From Acidobacteriota bacterium (GTDB lineage: Bacteria > Acidobacteriota > Terriglobia > Terriglobales > Acidobacteriaceae), in contig JAJZJJ010000009.1 in assembly GCA_021810175.1 (NCBI GenBank), forward strand, positions 1 through 17,378: a stretch of DNA of 17,378 bases, given 5' to 3'. Shown in pieces: positions 1-8,900 of the stretch. Numbering within the stretch: the first letter of the stretch is position 1; the number at the start of each line of letters is the position of its first letter. The notes below the pieces were generated by a model that searched no databases, had not been told where the DNA came from, and saw only the letters and a program-made list of their open reading frames with translations. A program made the translations under genes and the position numbers.

Positions 1-494
1 AAGATGTCCACCCGGTATTCGACCGTGACCAGCACTACCCCGTGTGTGACCAGCGGCACGCCGTTCGAGAACCCGTCGCCCGCCAGGTTGGAGCCGCCGT
101 GGATGTAGAACATCACCGGCAGATTGCGCGCATGGGCGGGTGCCCAGACATCGACATTGAGGCAGTCTTCGCTGCCATGCAGCACATCCCAGTGGTTCCA
201 GCCCTCGTCCAGCTGCGCGCACGGATGCCCGTGATTGTCGGCGATGAACGTCCCCTTCCACGGCTTCGGCGGTTGCGGCGGACGCCACCTCAGATCCCCC
301 ACCGGCGGCTGCGCATAGGGGATCCCCAGCCACGCGAAGACTCCCGGATGCGGCACGATGCCCTCCAGCGTTCCCTGGCCGATGGTCACGCGCGTCATCG
401 GCGCGGGCTTGTATTTTGGAGCCGCTGCGAGCGCGGCCGGAACGATCAGCGCAAGGGCTAGAAGGGCGGGGATAACGCGGCGCGATGCATGCAT
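1..494 (-). CDS. Secreted type-B carboxylesterase, N-terminal fragment (C-terminus off the left edge)
   Basis: Read on the minus strand, the frame is open from ATG at 494 to the window edge (164 codons). Residues 1-25 form a signal peptide (MHASRR, then a hydrophobic Ala/Leu stretch ending near ALAAA), so the product is probably exported. Family marks seen are GIPYAQPPVGDLRWRPPQPP (residues 57-76), the type-B esterase signature EDCLNVDVWAP (109-119), and the oxyanion-hole HGG (132-134). Cys92 and Cys111 match the first conserved disulfide of the family. In this alpha/beta-hydrolase family a Ser-Glu/Asp-His triad cleaves carboxylic esters; that triad lies beyond the window, so activity cannot be judged. 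The start is supported by AAGGAAG about 8 nt upstream. It is divergent from the comF-like gene. The substrate is unknown. Confidence 0.92.
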   Translation of the reverse strand, partial: MHASRRVIPALLALALIVPAALAAAPKYKPAPMTRVTIGQGTLEGIVPHPGVFAWLGIPYAQPPVGDLRWRPPQPPKPWKGTFIADNHGHPCAQLDEGWNHWDVLHGSEDCLNVDVWAPAHARNLPVMFYIHGGSNLAGDGFSNGVPLVTHGVVLVTVEYRVDI

Positions 495-572
495 GGGTTC
501 GGCTTCCTTTGTACCGGGGGCTCCGGTCCTGCAGAATGAGCGGGCGCGTGGGTCGCGCGCTGAGGCAGCTTG

Positions 573-602
573 ATTCTAAGAAGGTTGCACTGTAGATCGC
601 AA
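573..602 (-). promoter_or_regulatory. Candidate sigma-70 promoter for the carboxylesterase
   Basis: On the minus strand, TTGCGA (602-597) is followed after 18 nt by TAGAAT (578-573), matching the -35 and -10 consensus at 4/6 and 5/6. Transcription would start near 566 and leave a leader of about 70 nt before the ATG at 494. The call rests on motif match and position only. Confidence 0.35.
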
Positions 603-665
603 CAGGGAAGCCGCGAAACCACTGGCGCGCGGCCCTCCGGGGCGCGATTTTATTGGGCATTTCAA

Positions 666-694
666 TTGCCGCGGGCGCTGAATCGCCTTATACT
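666..694 (+). promoter_or_regulatory. Sigma-70 promoter for the comF-HNH unit
   Basis: TTGCCG (666-671) and TATACT (689-694) are separated by exactly 17 nt, a near-consensus arrangement. The predicted transcription start is near 701. This places any translation start upstream of about 700 outside the transcript and so argues for the GTG at 818 as the comF start. Confidence 0.6.
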
Positions 695-703
695 CGGGGC
701 AAG

Positions 704-737
704 CGGGAGCCGAAGGCTGTCCCCTTCGGATCTCCCG
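704..737 (+). promoter_or_regulatory. Strong hairpin at the 5' end of the comF leader
   Basis: CGGGAGCCGAAGG (704-716) pairs with CCTTCGG (723-729) and CTCCCG (732-737), giving a 13-bp stem with a 2-nt bulge and a 6-nt loop. It begins within a few bases of the predicted transcription start. No T-run follows, so it does not look like an intrinsic terminator. A role in transcript stability or control is inference. Confidence 0.5.
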
Positions 738-817
738 AAGCGAGGTGCGCCTTCCGCAGTCAGAGCGTTTCCCTGACGACTGAAGTCCCGCCATCCGGCG
801 TAACGGCATGGCGTGCG

Positions 818-1717
818 GTGGTACGCGTGCTGCGAAGTACGGCGCGCATTCCACTCGACAGCATTACCACGGTTGTTTTCCCTTCCGACTGCCGCGTCTG
901 CGAGCGCCCGCTCTCCGGTTTCTCTCTCCTGCCTGTCTGCGATTCCTGCTGGAACCATCTCCCCGCACAATCAGGTGTGCTCTGCGCCCGCTGCGGCGAG
1001 GCTTTGGATGCCGCCGCCACGGAACCAGATGCCCTCTGCCGCGTCTGCCGTGCCGCGCCCCCGCCCTTCCAGCAGGCCGTGGCCCATGGCCTCTATGACG
1101 CGGAGCTGCGTACGCTGCTCCACCTGCTCAAGTACGAACGCATGGAGGGCCTGGCCGGCCGGCTCGGAGCGCTGGCCGCCGAAGAAGTCCTGCACATGCC
1201 CGATCTGCCCGTGGAACTGACACTCGTGCCCGTTCCGCTCTATCGCGGCAAGCGCCGCGAGCGCGGATTCAACCAGGCGGAGCTGCTGGCCGAGGCCATG
1301 ATGGCCGCCATGCGCCGCAGGCGGCCCACAATGCGCATGCGGCTGGCCGCGGGCGCCCTCGAGAGGCGGCGCGCCACCGAAAGTCAGGCGGGTCTCACCC
1401 CGCACCAGCGCCGCGAGAACGTCCGCGGCGCTTTTTTTGTCGTGCGGCCGGCCGATGCCCTGGACCGCGATGTGCTGCTGATTGACGACATTTACACCAC
1501 GGGAGCCACAGCCCGGGCCTGTGCGCAGGCTCTGCGCCGCGCCGGAGCCGCCAGCGTGCGCGTGGCCACCGTGGCGCGCGCACAGCGTCTGGCTGTGGCG
1601 GAAAGCGCACCGGCAGCGCCCGCCGATCCACGGCGGGAGCTGCCCATGGAAGAGGATTTTGTGTTTTGGGAGCGAGCCCGGCAGCATCCGGGAGCAGAAC
1701 CTGGCAACCAGCAGTAA
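818..1717 (+). CDS. comF: ComF-family amidophosphoribosyltransferase-like protein
   Basis: This is a 299-aa protein if read from GTG 818. Its N-terminal part carries four CxxC pairs (residues 25/28, 41/44, 56/59 and 74/77), the zinc-ribbon-like module of ComF proteins. The C-terminal part is a type I phosphoribosyltransferase fold with [19 protein letters not shown] (137-155) and the PRPP-binding loop [13 protein letters not shown] (219-231). ComF proteins take part in natural transformation (uptake of single-stranded DNA) in several bacteria; the reaction is not firmly known. The open frame extends back to TTG 653, but that lies upstream of the promoter at 666-694. GTG 818, just before the conserved [10 protein letters not shown] segment, fits best; GTG 827 is possible, and neither has a strong ribosome-binding site. 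The last 40 residues are an unusual low-complexity tail. The HNH gene follows after 19 bp. Confidence 0.9.
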   Translation: MVRVLRSTARIPLDSITTVVFPSDCRVCERPLSGFSLLPVCDSCWNHLPAQSGVLCARCGEALDAAATEPDALCRVCRAAPPPFQQAVAHGLYDAELRTLLHLLKYERMEGLAGRLGALAAEEVLHMPDLPVELTLVPVPLYRGKRRERGFNQAELLAEAMMAAMRRRRPTMRMRLAAGALERRRATESQAGLTPHQRRENVRGAFFVVRPADALDRDVLLIDDIYTTGATARACAQALRRAGAASVRVATVARAQRLAVAESAPAAPADPRRELPMEEDFVFWERARQHPGAEPGNQQ

Positions 1718-1736
1718 GGCAAAAGGGGGAGCAAGT

Positions 1737-2378
1737 ATGTCGCCGGCGAAAGCAGCCAAAGCAGCAATCCGCAGACCGTCATTGGGAAGAGCCCAGGGCG
1801 CTTCCCATGTCGCGACAGAGACAGGCGCGGAGGAAGGTCTGCGCATTGTCACCAAAACCCAGGCCCTGCAAACGCCCGTGCTGGTGCTCAATGCCAGCTA
1901 CGAGCCCATCAACATCTGCGGCGCGCGCCGGGCGCTCGTCCTCGTGCTGAAAGGCGTGGCGCGCACCGAAGAGGAGCAGGGAACCGAGCTGCATTCCTCC
2001 CGCGTCCGCGTGGCCATGCCTTCGGTCATCCGCCTGCTGGAGTACCGGCGGATTCCCCACCAGACCCGCGCGCTGAGCCGCAAAAACATCCTTCTGCGCG
2101 ACCGGAACACCTGCCAGTATTGCGGCGTCGTGCTGCCCTCGGCGGAGCTGACGCTGGACCACGTGATTCCCAGATCCCGGGGCGGCACGTCTACATGGGA
2201 GAACCTGGTGGCGGCCTGCCACAGCTGCAACCGGCGCAAAGGCAATCATCTGCTGAACGAGCTGCAACACATGAAACTGATGCGCGAGCCCCGGCCGTTT
2301 ACGCTGCACACCAGCCGCCACATCATGCGCGTCATCGGGCATTCGGATCTGAAGTGGAGGAAGTATCTGTACTACTGA
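1737..2378 (+). CDS. HNH endonuclease
   Basis: This is a 213-aa protein whose C-terminal half is a complete HNH nuclease domain. It has a zinc knuckle of Cys126/Cys129 and Cys161/Cys164, the catalytic Asp141-His142 of [11 protein letters not shown], Asn156 of WENLV, and Asn165 of [10 protein letters not shown] at the third position. The N-terminal 35 residues are Ala/Arg-rich and probably disordered; residues 46-110 (starting [14 protein letters not shown]) belong to the conserved region of this stand-alone HNH family. HNH domains use one metal ion to nick or cut DNA. ATG 1737 is chosen because GGGGGAG (1725-1731) lies just upstream and it follows the comF stop by 19 bp. The frame itself opens earlier, inside comF. 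The pair is probably co-transcribed. The biological target is unknown; a restriction role is not indicated because no methyltransferase is adjacent. Confidence 0.92.
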   Translation: MSPAKAAKAAIRRPSLGRAQGASHVATETGAEEGLRIVTKTQALQTPVLVLNASYEPINICGARRALVLVLKGVARTEEEQGTELHSSRVRVAMPSVIRLLEYRRIPHQTRALSRKNILLRDRNTCQYCGVVLPSAELTLDHVIPRSRGGTSTWENLVAACHSCNRRKGNHLLNELQHMKLMREPRPFTLHTSRHIMRVIGHSDLKWRKYLYY

Positions 2379-2483
2379 AGCACCTGTTCATCGGACCATC
2401 CTCCGCCGCTTTCCCGATTCGTATTTCTTACAGGAAAGCCGTTACTATCCCAGAAAAGGGGAAATTCCCTGCGGAGGAACGCT

Positions 2484-5147
2484 TTGAAACAGCGGATTCT
2501 GGTCGTTTTGTGCGCCCTGATGGTCGGCACTGCGGCAGCATCGCATGCGGCGGTCATTGAGTCGCAGCCCACTCGGGCCACTCTGCCCAACGGCATGAAA
2601 GTCGTCATTATCCGGAACACGCTGGCCCCGGTCGTCACCGTGGAAGCCAACTTCCGCGTCGGCGGCAACGAGACGCCCGAGGGCTTTCCCGGCATGGCCC
2701 ACGCGCAGGAGCACATGGCCTTCCGCGGCTGCCAGGGAATGACCGCCGACCAGACCGCGGCCATCTACGCCCTCATGGGCGGCGACAACGACGCCGACAC
2801 CCAGCAGAACATCACCCAGTACTTCGAGACCATTCCGGCCGCCGATCTCGACGTCGCCCTCCACGCCCAGGCAGCCTGCATGCAGGGCATCGACGACTCG
2901 CAGCAGGAATGGGCCCAGGAGCGCGGCGCCATCGAGCAGGAGGTCGCCCGCGATCTCTCCAATCCGACCTACAAGTTCATCAACCGGCTCAACGGCTACA
3001 TGTTCGCCGGAACCCCCTACGCCCACGATCCGCTGGGGACCAAGGCCTCCTTCGACAAGACCACCGGCGCCATGCTCAAGGCCTTCTACGACAAGTGGTA
3101 CTCGCCCTCCAACATGATTCTGGTGGTCGTGGGCGATGTGGATCCGGCGACGACGCTGGCGAAGATCAGGGCGCTCTACTCGAAGATTCCCAGCCATCCC
3201 ATCCCCAAACGGCCCGAAGTCCATCTCCAGCCGATGAAGCCCGAGACCTTCACCATCAGCAGCAACCTGCCCTACACGCTCGGCTTTATCGCGTGGCGCA
3301 TGCCTGGTACGGCCTCGCCGGACTACGCGGCCATGGAAATCCTGGCCGACGTCCTGTCGAGCCAGCGCGCCGATCTGTACGGCATGGTTCCGGCGGGCAA
3401 AGCCCTGGCGGCGGAATTCGGGCTGGGCGAGTCCTACCGCAAAGCCAGCGTGGCCTTCGGCCTGGTGGCCCAGCCGGCGGGCGTGAGCACGGCGCCCGCG
3501 GTCGCCGAGATGCGGCAGATCATCGAGCGCTACGCGCAGAACGGCGTGCCGCCCGCCCTGGTGGCGGCCGCGAAAAAAGCGGAACTGGCCCAGGCCGAGT
3601 TCCAGCGGAACTCGATCAGCGGACTGGCCGATCTCTGGTCGAACGCGCTGGCCGCCGAAGGCCGCACGTCGCCCGAGGAGGATGTTGACGCCATCCGCAA
3701 AGTGACCGTCGCCGACGTGAATCGCGTGGCGAAGCAGTATCTGCTCAACGCGCCCACCATCACCGCCACTCTCCTTCCGAAGCCCAGCGGCGCTCCCGTG
3801 GCCGCCAAGGGATTTGGCGGCGGTGAGAAGGTAACTGCCCCGCCCAAGAAGCCTGTGACTCTGCCGGCATGGGCAGCCGGTCCGCTCGACAAGCTGCACG
3901 TCCCCACGAAGTTCATTCCTGTGTCGGACATGAAGCTGCCCAATGGCATCCGCCTCATTGTCCGCACCGATCTCACCAGCCCCACCGTGACCCTGGTCGG
4001 CCAGGTCCGCCACAACGGCGACCTGCAGACGCCGAAGGACGAGGACGGCATCTCCGGCATCCTCGATGGCCTCTACTCCTACGGCACCACCACCATGAAC
4101 CGCATCGCTTTCCAGACGGCGCTCGACGATATCGCCGCTAACGAGAGCGCCGGCTACAGCTTCTCTCTCAGCGTGCTCAAGCAGTACTTCTCGCGCGGCG
4201 TGCAGTTGCTGGCCGATAACGAGCTCCATCCCGCGCTGCCTGAGAAAGCCTTCAAGATCACCCAGATGCAGACGGCGCAGTTTGTCGCCGGCAACATGAA
4301 GAGCCCCGGCTACAAAACCTCACGGGCGCTCTCCATGGCGCTGCTGCCGGCCGGCGATCCCGCCCTGCGCCAGCCCACTCCGGCGACCGTCGCCAGGCTG
4401 ACCCTCGCCGAGGTGCAGAAGTATCACGACACCACCATCCGGCCCGATCTCACCACCATCGTAGTCATCGGCGACATCACTCCCGCCGACGCGAAAGCCG
4501 TCATCGAGAAATGGTTCGGCGACTGGCACGCCACAGGACCGAAGCCGAAGATCACGCTGCCCCCTGTGCCGCTCAACAAGCCCTCCGCGACCAACATCCC
4601 CGATCCCGAGCGTCTGCAGGATGCCGTGACGCTGGCTGAACAGCTGAAGATCAACCGCTACAGCCCCGCGTACTACCCGCTGGAACTCGGCGATCACGTG
4701 CTGGGCGGCGGCTTCTACGCCACGCGCCTCTACCACGACCTCCGCCAGGAGACCGGCTACGTCTACTACGTCGGCGTTGGCATGGACGCGGGCCGCACGC
4801 GCGCCAGCTATTCGATCCAGTACGGGTGCAATCCCGGGAATGTCTCAAAGGCAAAGGCGCTCATTATCCGCGACCTGAACCAGATGCGGACCCAGGATGT
4901 CTCCCCGTCCGAGCTGCGCCAGGCCAAAGCCCTGCTGCTGCGCCAGATTCCTCTCAGCGAGTCCAGCGAGAATGCCGTAGCCGGCGGACTCCTGGGACGC
5001 GCCGTGATGGACCTCCCGCTCGACGAGCCGATCATCGCGGCGCAGAAATACGCCTCGCTGACCGCCGCCCAGGTGAAGGCCGCCTTTGCGAAGTACATTG
5101 ATCCCAACAACCTGGTCCAGGTCGTCCGCGGACCAGCGCCACAGTAA
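2484..5147 (+). CDS. Exported M16-family zinc metalloprotease, two-module
   Basis: This is an 887-aa protein starting at TTG 2484. The start is fixed by GCGGAGG (2471-2477) 6 nt upstream and by the signal peptide that follows (KQR, then a hydrophobic stretch to about ASHA at residue 22). The product is therefore periplasmic or membrane-associated. Module 1 holds the inverted zinc motif H73-A-Q-E76-H77, and Glu153 of ERGAIEQE at the usual distance (76 residues after His77) is the third ligand. Module 2 (from about residue 475) repeats the fold, but the HxxEH position reads GISGILDGL, so it is the usual inactive partner. M16 enzymes such as pitrilysin and mitochondrial processing peptidase degrade short peptides in a clam-like chamber. 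It lies 105 bp after the HNH gene with no clear terminator between. The substrate cannot be read from sequence. Confidence 0.96.
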   Translation: MKQRILVVLCALMVGTAAASHAAVIESQPTRATLPNGMKVVIIRNTLAPVVTVEANFRVGGNETPEGFPGMAHAQEHMAFRGCQGMTADQTAAIYALMGGDNDADTQQNITQYFETIPAADLDVALHAQAACMQGIDDSQQEWAQERGAIEQEVARDLSNPTYKFINRLNGYMFAGTPYAHDPLGTKASFDKTTGAMLKAFYDKWYSPSNMILVVVGDVDPATTLAKIRALYSKIPSHPIPKRPEVHLQPMKPETFTISSNLPYTLGFIAWRMPGTASPDYAAMEILADVLSSQRADLYGMVPAGKALAAEFGLGESYRKASVAFGLVAQPAGVSTAPAVAEMRQIIERYAQNGVPPALVAAAKKAELAQAEFQRNSISGLADLWSNALAAEGRTSPEEDVDAIRKVTVADVNRVAKQYLLNAPTITATLLPKPSGAPVAAKGFGGGEKVTAPPKKPVTLPAWAAGPLDKLHVPTKFIPVSDMKLPNGIRLIVRTDLTSPTVTLVGQVRHNGDLQTPKDEDGISGILDGLYSYGTTTMNRIAFQTALDDIAANESAGYSFSLSVLKQYFSRGVQLLADNELHPALPEKAFKITQMQTAQFVAGNMKSPGYKTSRALSMALLPAGDPALRQPTPATVARLTLAEVQKYHDTTIRPDLTTIVVIGDITPADAKAVIEKWFGDWHATGPKPKITLPPVPLNKPSATNIPDPERLQDAVTLAEQLKINRYSPAYYPLELGDHVLGGGFYATRLYHDLRQETGYVYYVGVGMDAGRTRASYSIQYGCNPGNVSKAKALIIRDLNQMRTQDVSPSELRQAKALLLRQIPLSESSENAVAGGLLGRAVMDLPLDEPIIAAQKYASLTAAQVKAAFAKYIDPNNLVQVVRGPAPQ

Positions 5148-5154
5148 CAGCAAG

Positions 5155-5184
5155 CCCGGACGCGGCCATCAGGCGGCGTCCGGG
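5155..5184 (+). terminator. Possible weak terminator hairpin after the M16 gene
   Basis: CCCGGACGC (5155-5163) and GCGTCCGGG (5176-5184) form a perfect 9-bp stem with a 12-nt loop, starting 8 nt after the M16 stop. No T-run follows, so intrinsic termination is uncertain. It could instead protect the 3' end of the message. Confidence 0.4.
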
Positions 5185-5225
5185 ATTCGCCCGCGGGATT
5201 AAAATAAAGGATGAGGAGGTTCCTT

Positions 5226-5399
5226 ATGGAAAAGCCTCGTCGTCCTCAGGTCATTCAGCCCTGGAAATCTGAACGGAATCGAAACCAGGCGGGCAAAAAG
5301 ATCGCCCCGCATGCCCAGGATTCCATGAAGCTTCAGCCGACCCGCAGGTCGCTGGCCCGGAACCCGGTCTATGGCTCCCGCCGTCCGCTCCACGGATAG
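5226..5399 (+). CDS. Possible small basic hypothetical protein (57 aa)
   Basis: I do not recognise this product. ATG 5226 is preceded by a near-perfect ribosome-binding site, GAGGAGG (5213-5219), with a 6-nt gap, and the frame runs 57 codons to a TAG stop. The protein (MEKPRRPQVIQPWK...) is rich in Arg, Lys, Pro and Gln, with no membrane segment, signal peptide or cysteine pair. An upstream in-frame ATG at 5211 lies ahead of that site and is less likely. TAAAAT (5200-5205) could serve as a -10 element but has no matching -35. Support is limited to the start context and the frame length, so this could be chance in GC-rich DNA. Confidence 0.35.
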   Translation: MEKPRRPQVIQPWKSERNRNQAGKKIAPHAQDSMKLQPTRRSLARNPVYGSRRPLHG

Positions 5400-5632
5400 T
5401 CTGCACAGCATCGGCCTGCCCCAAATCGATCCAGCCGGCCCGGTTCTCCACAAGTCCCACAGGATTCCACCGATGGACCCCCTTGTTCGGGACCCCGCGG
5501 AGTCCTATGCTCTCAAAGTCACCGCGGGCACCTTCCCTGCGGAGCGGCGAGCCAGAGTGGAAGGGGGCACCGTCAATTCTCCACAGGCAGATTCTCGGAA
5601 TTGAACGGATGGGTACCCAAATCGCATCTAAA
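5400..5632. other. Gene-free stretch upstream of the nrdJ control region
   Basis: I see no convincing gene, tRNA, repeat or terminator here. A minus-strand frame covers 5763-5251 but has no ribosome-binding site and a composition like neighbouring non-coding DNA. The segment separates the small candidate gene from the nrdJ operator. Confidence 0.5.
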
Positions 5633-5648
5633 ATACAAGATGTAGTGG
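5633..5648 (+). promoter_or_regulatory. Candidate NrdR box
   Basis: The 16-bp site ATACAAGATGTAGTGG matches the NrdR-box consensus (acaCwAtATaTwGtgt) at 12 of 16 positions, including the core C, w, A, AT, T, w and G. NrdR is an ATP/dATP-sensing zinc-ribbon repressor of ribonucleotide reductase genes. A weaker second match (10 of 16) starts at 5663, 30 bp away, and lies between the -35 and -10 elements; paired boxes about three helical turns apart are typical. The position directly before a reductase gene strengthens the call. Confidence 0.6.
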
Positions 5649-5655
5649 TTGGGGC

Positions 5656-5684
5656 TTGACACACACCATTAACAGAGCTACTTT
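5656..5684 (+). promoter_or_regulatory. Sigma-70 promoter for nrdJ
   Basis: A perfect -35 element TTGACA (5656-5661) is followed after 17 nt by TACTTT (5679-5684), a weaker -10 with the key T, A and final T. The NrdR-like sites sit just upstream and within the spacer, where a bound repressor would block polymerase. The predicted start near 5690 gives a leader of about 240 nt. Confidence 0.55.
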
Positions 5685-5702
5685 CCCATCTGCGGCCCTG
5701 AA

Positions 5703-5879
5703 AATTTCGGCCGCGTTCTGAATCGTGAGGGATGGCTTCGCGGATGACCGAAGCTGAACTCACAGACCAAAAGTGGTTCGATCCGCTACGGGTTCAGCAA
5801 GATCATTTTTCCCGCGATCGGCATTGATTCCCTCGGCCGAAATTATGGCCATTTGGGGCGATCGCAGGGCTTGAGGCCC
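5703..5879 (+). promoter_or_regulatory. Structured 5' leader of nrdJ, possible regulatory RNA
   Basis: The leader holds several exact complementary pairs. AATTTCGGCCG (5703-5713) pairs with CGGCCGAAATT (5834-5844), 11 bp. GTGAG/CTCAC (5725-5729/5759-5763) encloses GCTTCG/CGAAGC (5735-5740/5749-5754). CTGAACTC (5754-5761) can alternatively pair with GGGTTCAG (5790-5797), which excludes the previous helices. CCCGCGATCG (5811-5820) pairs with CGATCGC-A-GGG (5859-5869) across the 11-bp helix, in pseudoknot arrangement. A last small hairpin is GGGC/GCCC (5867-5870/5876-5879). I recognise no known riboswitch, and the usual conserved boxes of the cobalamin riboswitch are not evident. Function is inference. 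Confidence 0.45.
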
Positions 5880-5931
5880 AGAAGTCATCAGGCAGCGCAA
5901 TTCAAAACACTATCCCGAAAGGAAATCCCCC

Positions 5932-8900
5932 ATGGCCGAGGCTATTAAAAAATCTGCCACGCTCGCCTCCCCCGACACCGCGAAATCCGGCGCCGGCCAT
6001 TTGGCAACAGCCACTGCACTGCGCTTCCCCCGCACTTTCTCTCGTGCCGGAAGTTCGCCCTATGACGAGGTGAAGTGGGAACGCCGCACCGCGGCCATCA
6101 CGGACGCTGCCGGCAAGACCATCTTCGAGCAGAAGAACGTCGAGGTTCCCATCGACTGGTCCATGACGGCCACCAACATCGTCGCCAGCAAGTATCTGCA
6201 CGGCCAGATGGACACCCCCGAGCGCGAAACCGGCGTCCGCCAGCTCGTCTCCCGCGTCGCTGAAACCATCCGCGACTGGGGCCTGGCCGGCGGCTATTTC
6301 GCCACGCCCGAAGATGCGGCCGTATTCCACGACGAGCTGGTGCATCTGCTCATCACCCAGAAAGTCGCCTTCAATTCGCCCGTCTGGTTCAACGTGGGCT
6401 GCGACCGCCTCGAGCCGAAGTCCGACGCGCAGAACTGGCACTGGAATCAGCACACCTGCGCCGTGGAGTTCTCCGTGACCGGCTATCGCAAGCCGCAGTG
6501 CTCGGCCTGCTTCATCAATTCGGTCGAAGACTCCCTCGATTCCATCCTCACCCTGGCCAAGACCGAAGGCATGCTCTTCAAGTGGGGCTCCGGCACGGGC
6601 ACCAATCTCTCCTCCATCCGCGGATCGATGGAGAACCTTTCCGGCGGCGGCACCGCCTCCGGGCCGCTCAGCTTCATGCGCGGATTCGACGCCTTTGCCG
6701 GCGTCATCAAGTCCGGCGGCAAGACCCGCCGCGCCGCCAAGATGGTCATCCTCAACGTCGATCACCCGGACATCGTCGACTTCATCGAGTGCAAAGCCAA
6801 AGAAGAAGCCAAGGCGTGGGCCCTCATGCGCGAAGGCTACGACGGCGCCTCCGGCCCCGACAGCGAGGCCTACAGCAGCATCTTCTTCCAGAACGCCAAC
6901 AACTCCGTCCGCGTCACCGACGAGTTCATGCGCGCCGTGGAAACGGACGCCGAGTTTGCCACGCGCACCGTCAAGGACGGCCAGCCGGTGAAGACGTACA
7001 AGGCCCGCGACATCATGAAGAAGATCTCCGAGGCCACCTGGCAGTGCGGCGATCCCGGCATGCAGTACGACTCCACCATCAATCGCTGGCACACCTCCAA
7101 AAACTCCGGCCGCATCAACGCCAGCAATCCCTGCTCGGAGTACATGTTCCTCGACAACTCCGCCTGCAACCTGGCCAGCTTCAACCTGCTGAAATTTGTC
7201 ACTCCGGCGGGCACATTCGACATCGCGGCCTATCGCGCTGGCATCGACATCATGATCACCGCCATGGAGATCCTCGTCGATAACTCCGGTTATCCCACCG
7301 AAGCCATTGCCCGCAACTCGCACGACTATCGCCCGCTCGGCCTCGGCTATGCCAACCTCGGCGCGCTGTTGATGGCCTTCGGCCTGCCCTACGATTCCGA
7401 CGCCGGTCGCGACTTCGCCGCCACCCTCACCGCCATCATGTGCGGCGAGGCCTACCTCCAGTCGGCCCGCATCGCGGAGAAGTGCCCGCCCCTGGCTTCG
7501 GCCACGCCTCTCACCGATTCCGTGGAACGCGAGGGCGGCGCCTGTCCCGGCTTCTACGTCAACCGCGAGCCGTTCCTCGATGTCATCCGCATGCACCGCG
7601 CGGAGGTCAACAACATCGGCAAGTCGCGCACCATGGGCGACAAAACCTTCGCCGTACCGCAGTTCGACGAGTTGCTTGCGTCCAGCCGCGACTGCTGGGA
7701 TCAGGCCCTCGCCCACGGTGAAAAATTCGGCTACCGCAACTCCCAGGTGACCGTGCTCGCTCCCACCGGCACCATCGGCTTCATGATGGACTGCGATACC
7801 ACCGGCATCGAGCCTGACCTCGCTCTGGTCAAGTACAAGAAGCTCGTCGGCGGCGGCATGATCAAAATCGTCAACAACACCGTGCCCACCGCCCTCTTCA
7901 AGCTCGGCTATACCAGCGAGCAGGTCGATGCCATCGTCAGCTACGTCGACGCCACCGGCACCATCGAGGGCGCGCCCGGACTCAAGCCCGAGCATCTGGC
8001 CGTCTTCGACTGCTCCTTCAAGCCCGCGAAGGGCACCCGCTCCATCCATTACATGGGCCACGTGCGCATGATGGCCGCAACCCAGCCGTTCCTCTCCGGC
8101 GCCATTTCCAAAACCGTCAACCTGCCGCACGACTGCAGCCTCGACGATATTGCCGAGGCGTATCTGGAGTCGTGGCGTCTCGGCCTCAAGGCGGTCGCCA
8201 TCTATCGCGACGGCAGCAAGGGCGCGCAGCCGCTGAACGTCTCCGACGGCGCGAAGGCCAAGGAGATCAGGCACAGCGCCGCCTCCCTGGAACTGGGCGT
8301 CACGGCCGATCGCGTACTGGCCGCTCTCGCCTCGGGCAGGCAGCCCGCGGAAGCCGATCTCAAGGCCCTCGAAGCCAGAGCCGGTGAAAAGGTGGAAATC
8401 CCCGCCCGTTCGCTGGTGGTGGCTGGCGCGGCTTATACGTCGGCGCTGGCGGCGGCCGCGCAGAGCGATGCCGTTGCCGCGGAAGGCAGGATCGCCGACG
8501 GGCCGCCGCGCGCCGTGCGCCATCGCCTGCCGGAAGAACGTGCCTCTCTCACGCACAAATTCTCCATCGCCGGCCACGAAGGCTACATCACCGTCGGTCT
8601 TTACCCCAACGGCCAGCCGGGCGAAATCTTCATCCGCATGGCCAAGGAAGGCTCGACCGTCTCCGGCCTCATGGACAGCTTTGCCACGGCGGCTTCTCTG
8701 TCGCTGCAGCACGGCGTGCCCCTGCGCGTCCTCTGCGAGAAGTTCGCTCACTCCCGCTTTGAGCCTTCCGGCTGGACCGGCAACGAGCAGATCGGTTACG
8801 CCAAATCGATCATGGACTACATCTTCCGCTGGCTCCAGCTGCGCTTCCTCTCCGGCCAGCAGCTCTCGCTCTTCGCGGGACTGGCTCCCGGAGCGGTAAC

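Noticed and set aside
653..817. N-terminal extension of ComF from TTG 653
   Set aside because: The start lies upstream of a 17-nt-spaced promoter (666-694), the segment contains a strong hairpin, and the added residues resemble no ComF protein.
2445..4229. A 594-codon open frame on the minus strand, antisense to the M16 protease
   Set aside because: It has the same kind of mirror composition, no ribosome-binding site and no family motif, while the plus strand has a clear protease with zinc ligands.
5251..5763. A 170-codon minus-strand frame between the M16 protease and nrdJ
   Set aside because: It has no ribosome-binding site, mixed composition without domains, and it overlaps the NrdR box and nrdJ promoter.
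5775..5784. tRNA T-arm-like GGTTCGATCC in the nrdJ leader
   Set aside because: No acceptor, D or anticodon arms can be built around it, and there is no CCA end; it is part of the leader.
5690..5931. Cobalamin riboswitch before nrdJ
   Set aside because: I looked for the conserved B12-box and the GCCACTG loop and did not find them; the structure noted there does not fit the known fold by eye. A covariance search would settle this.
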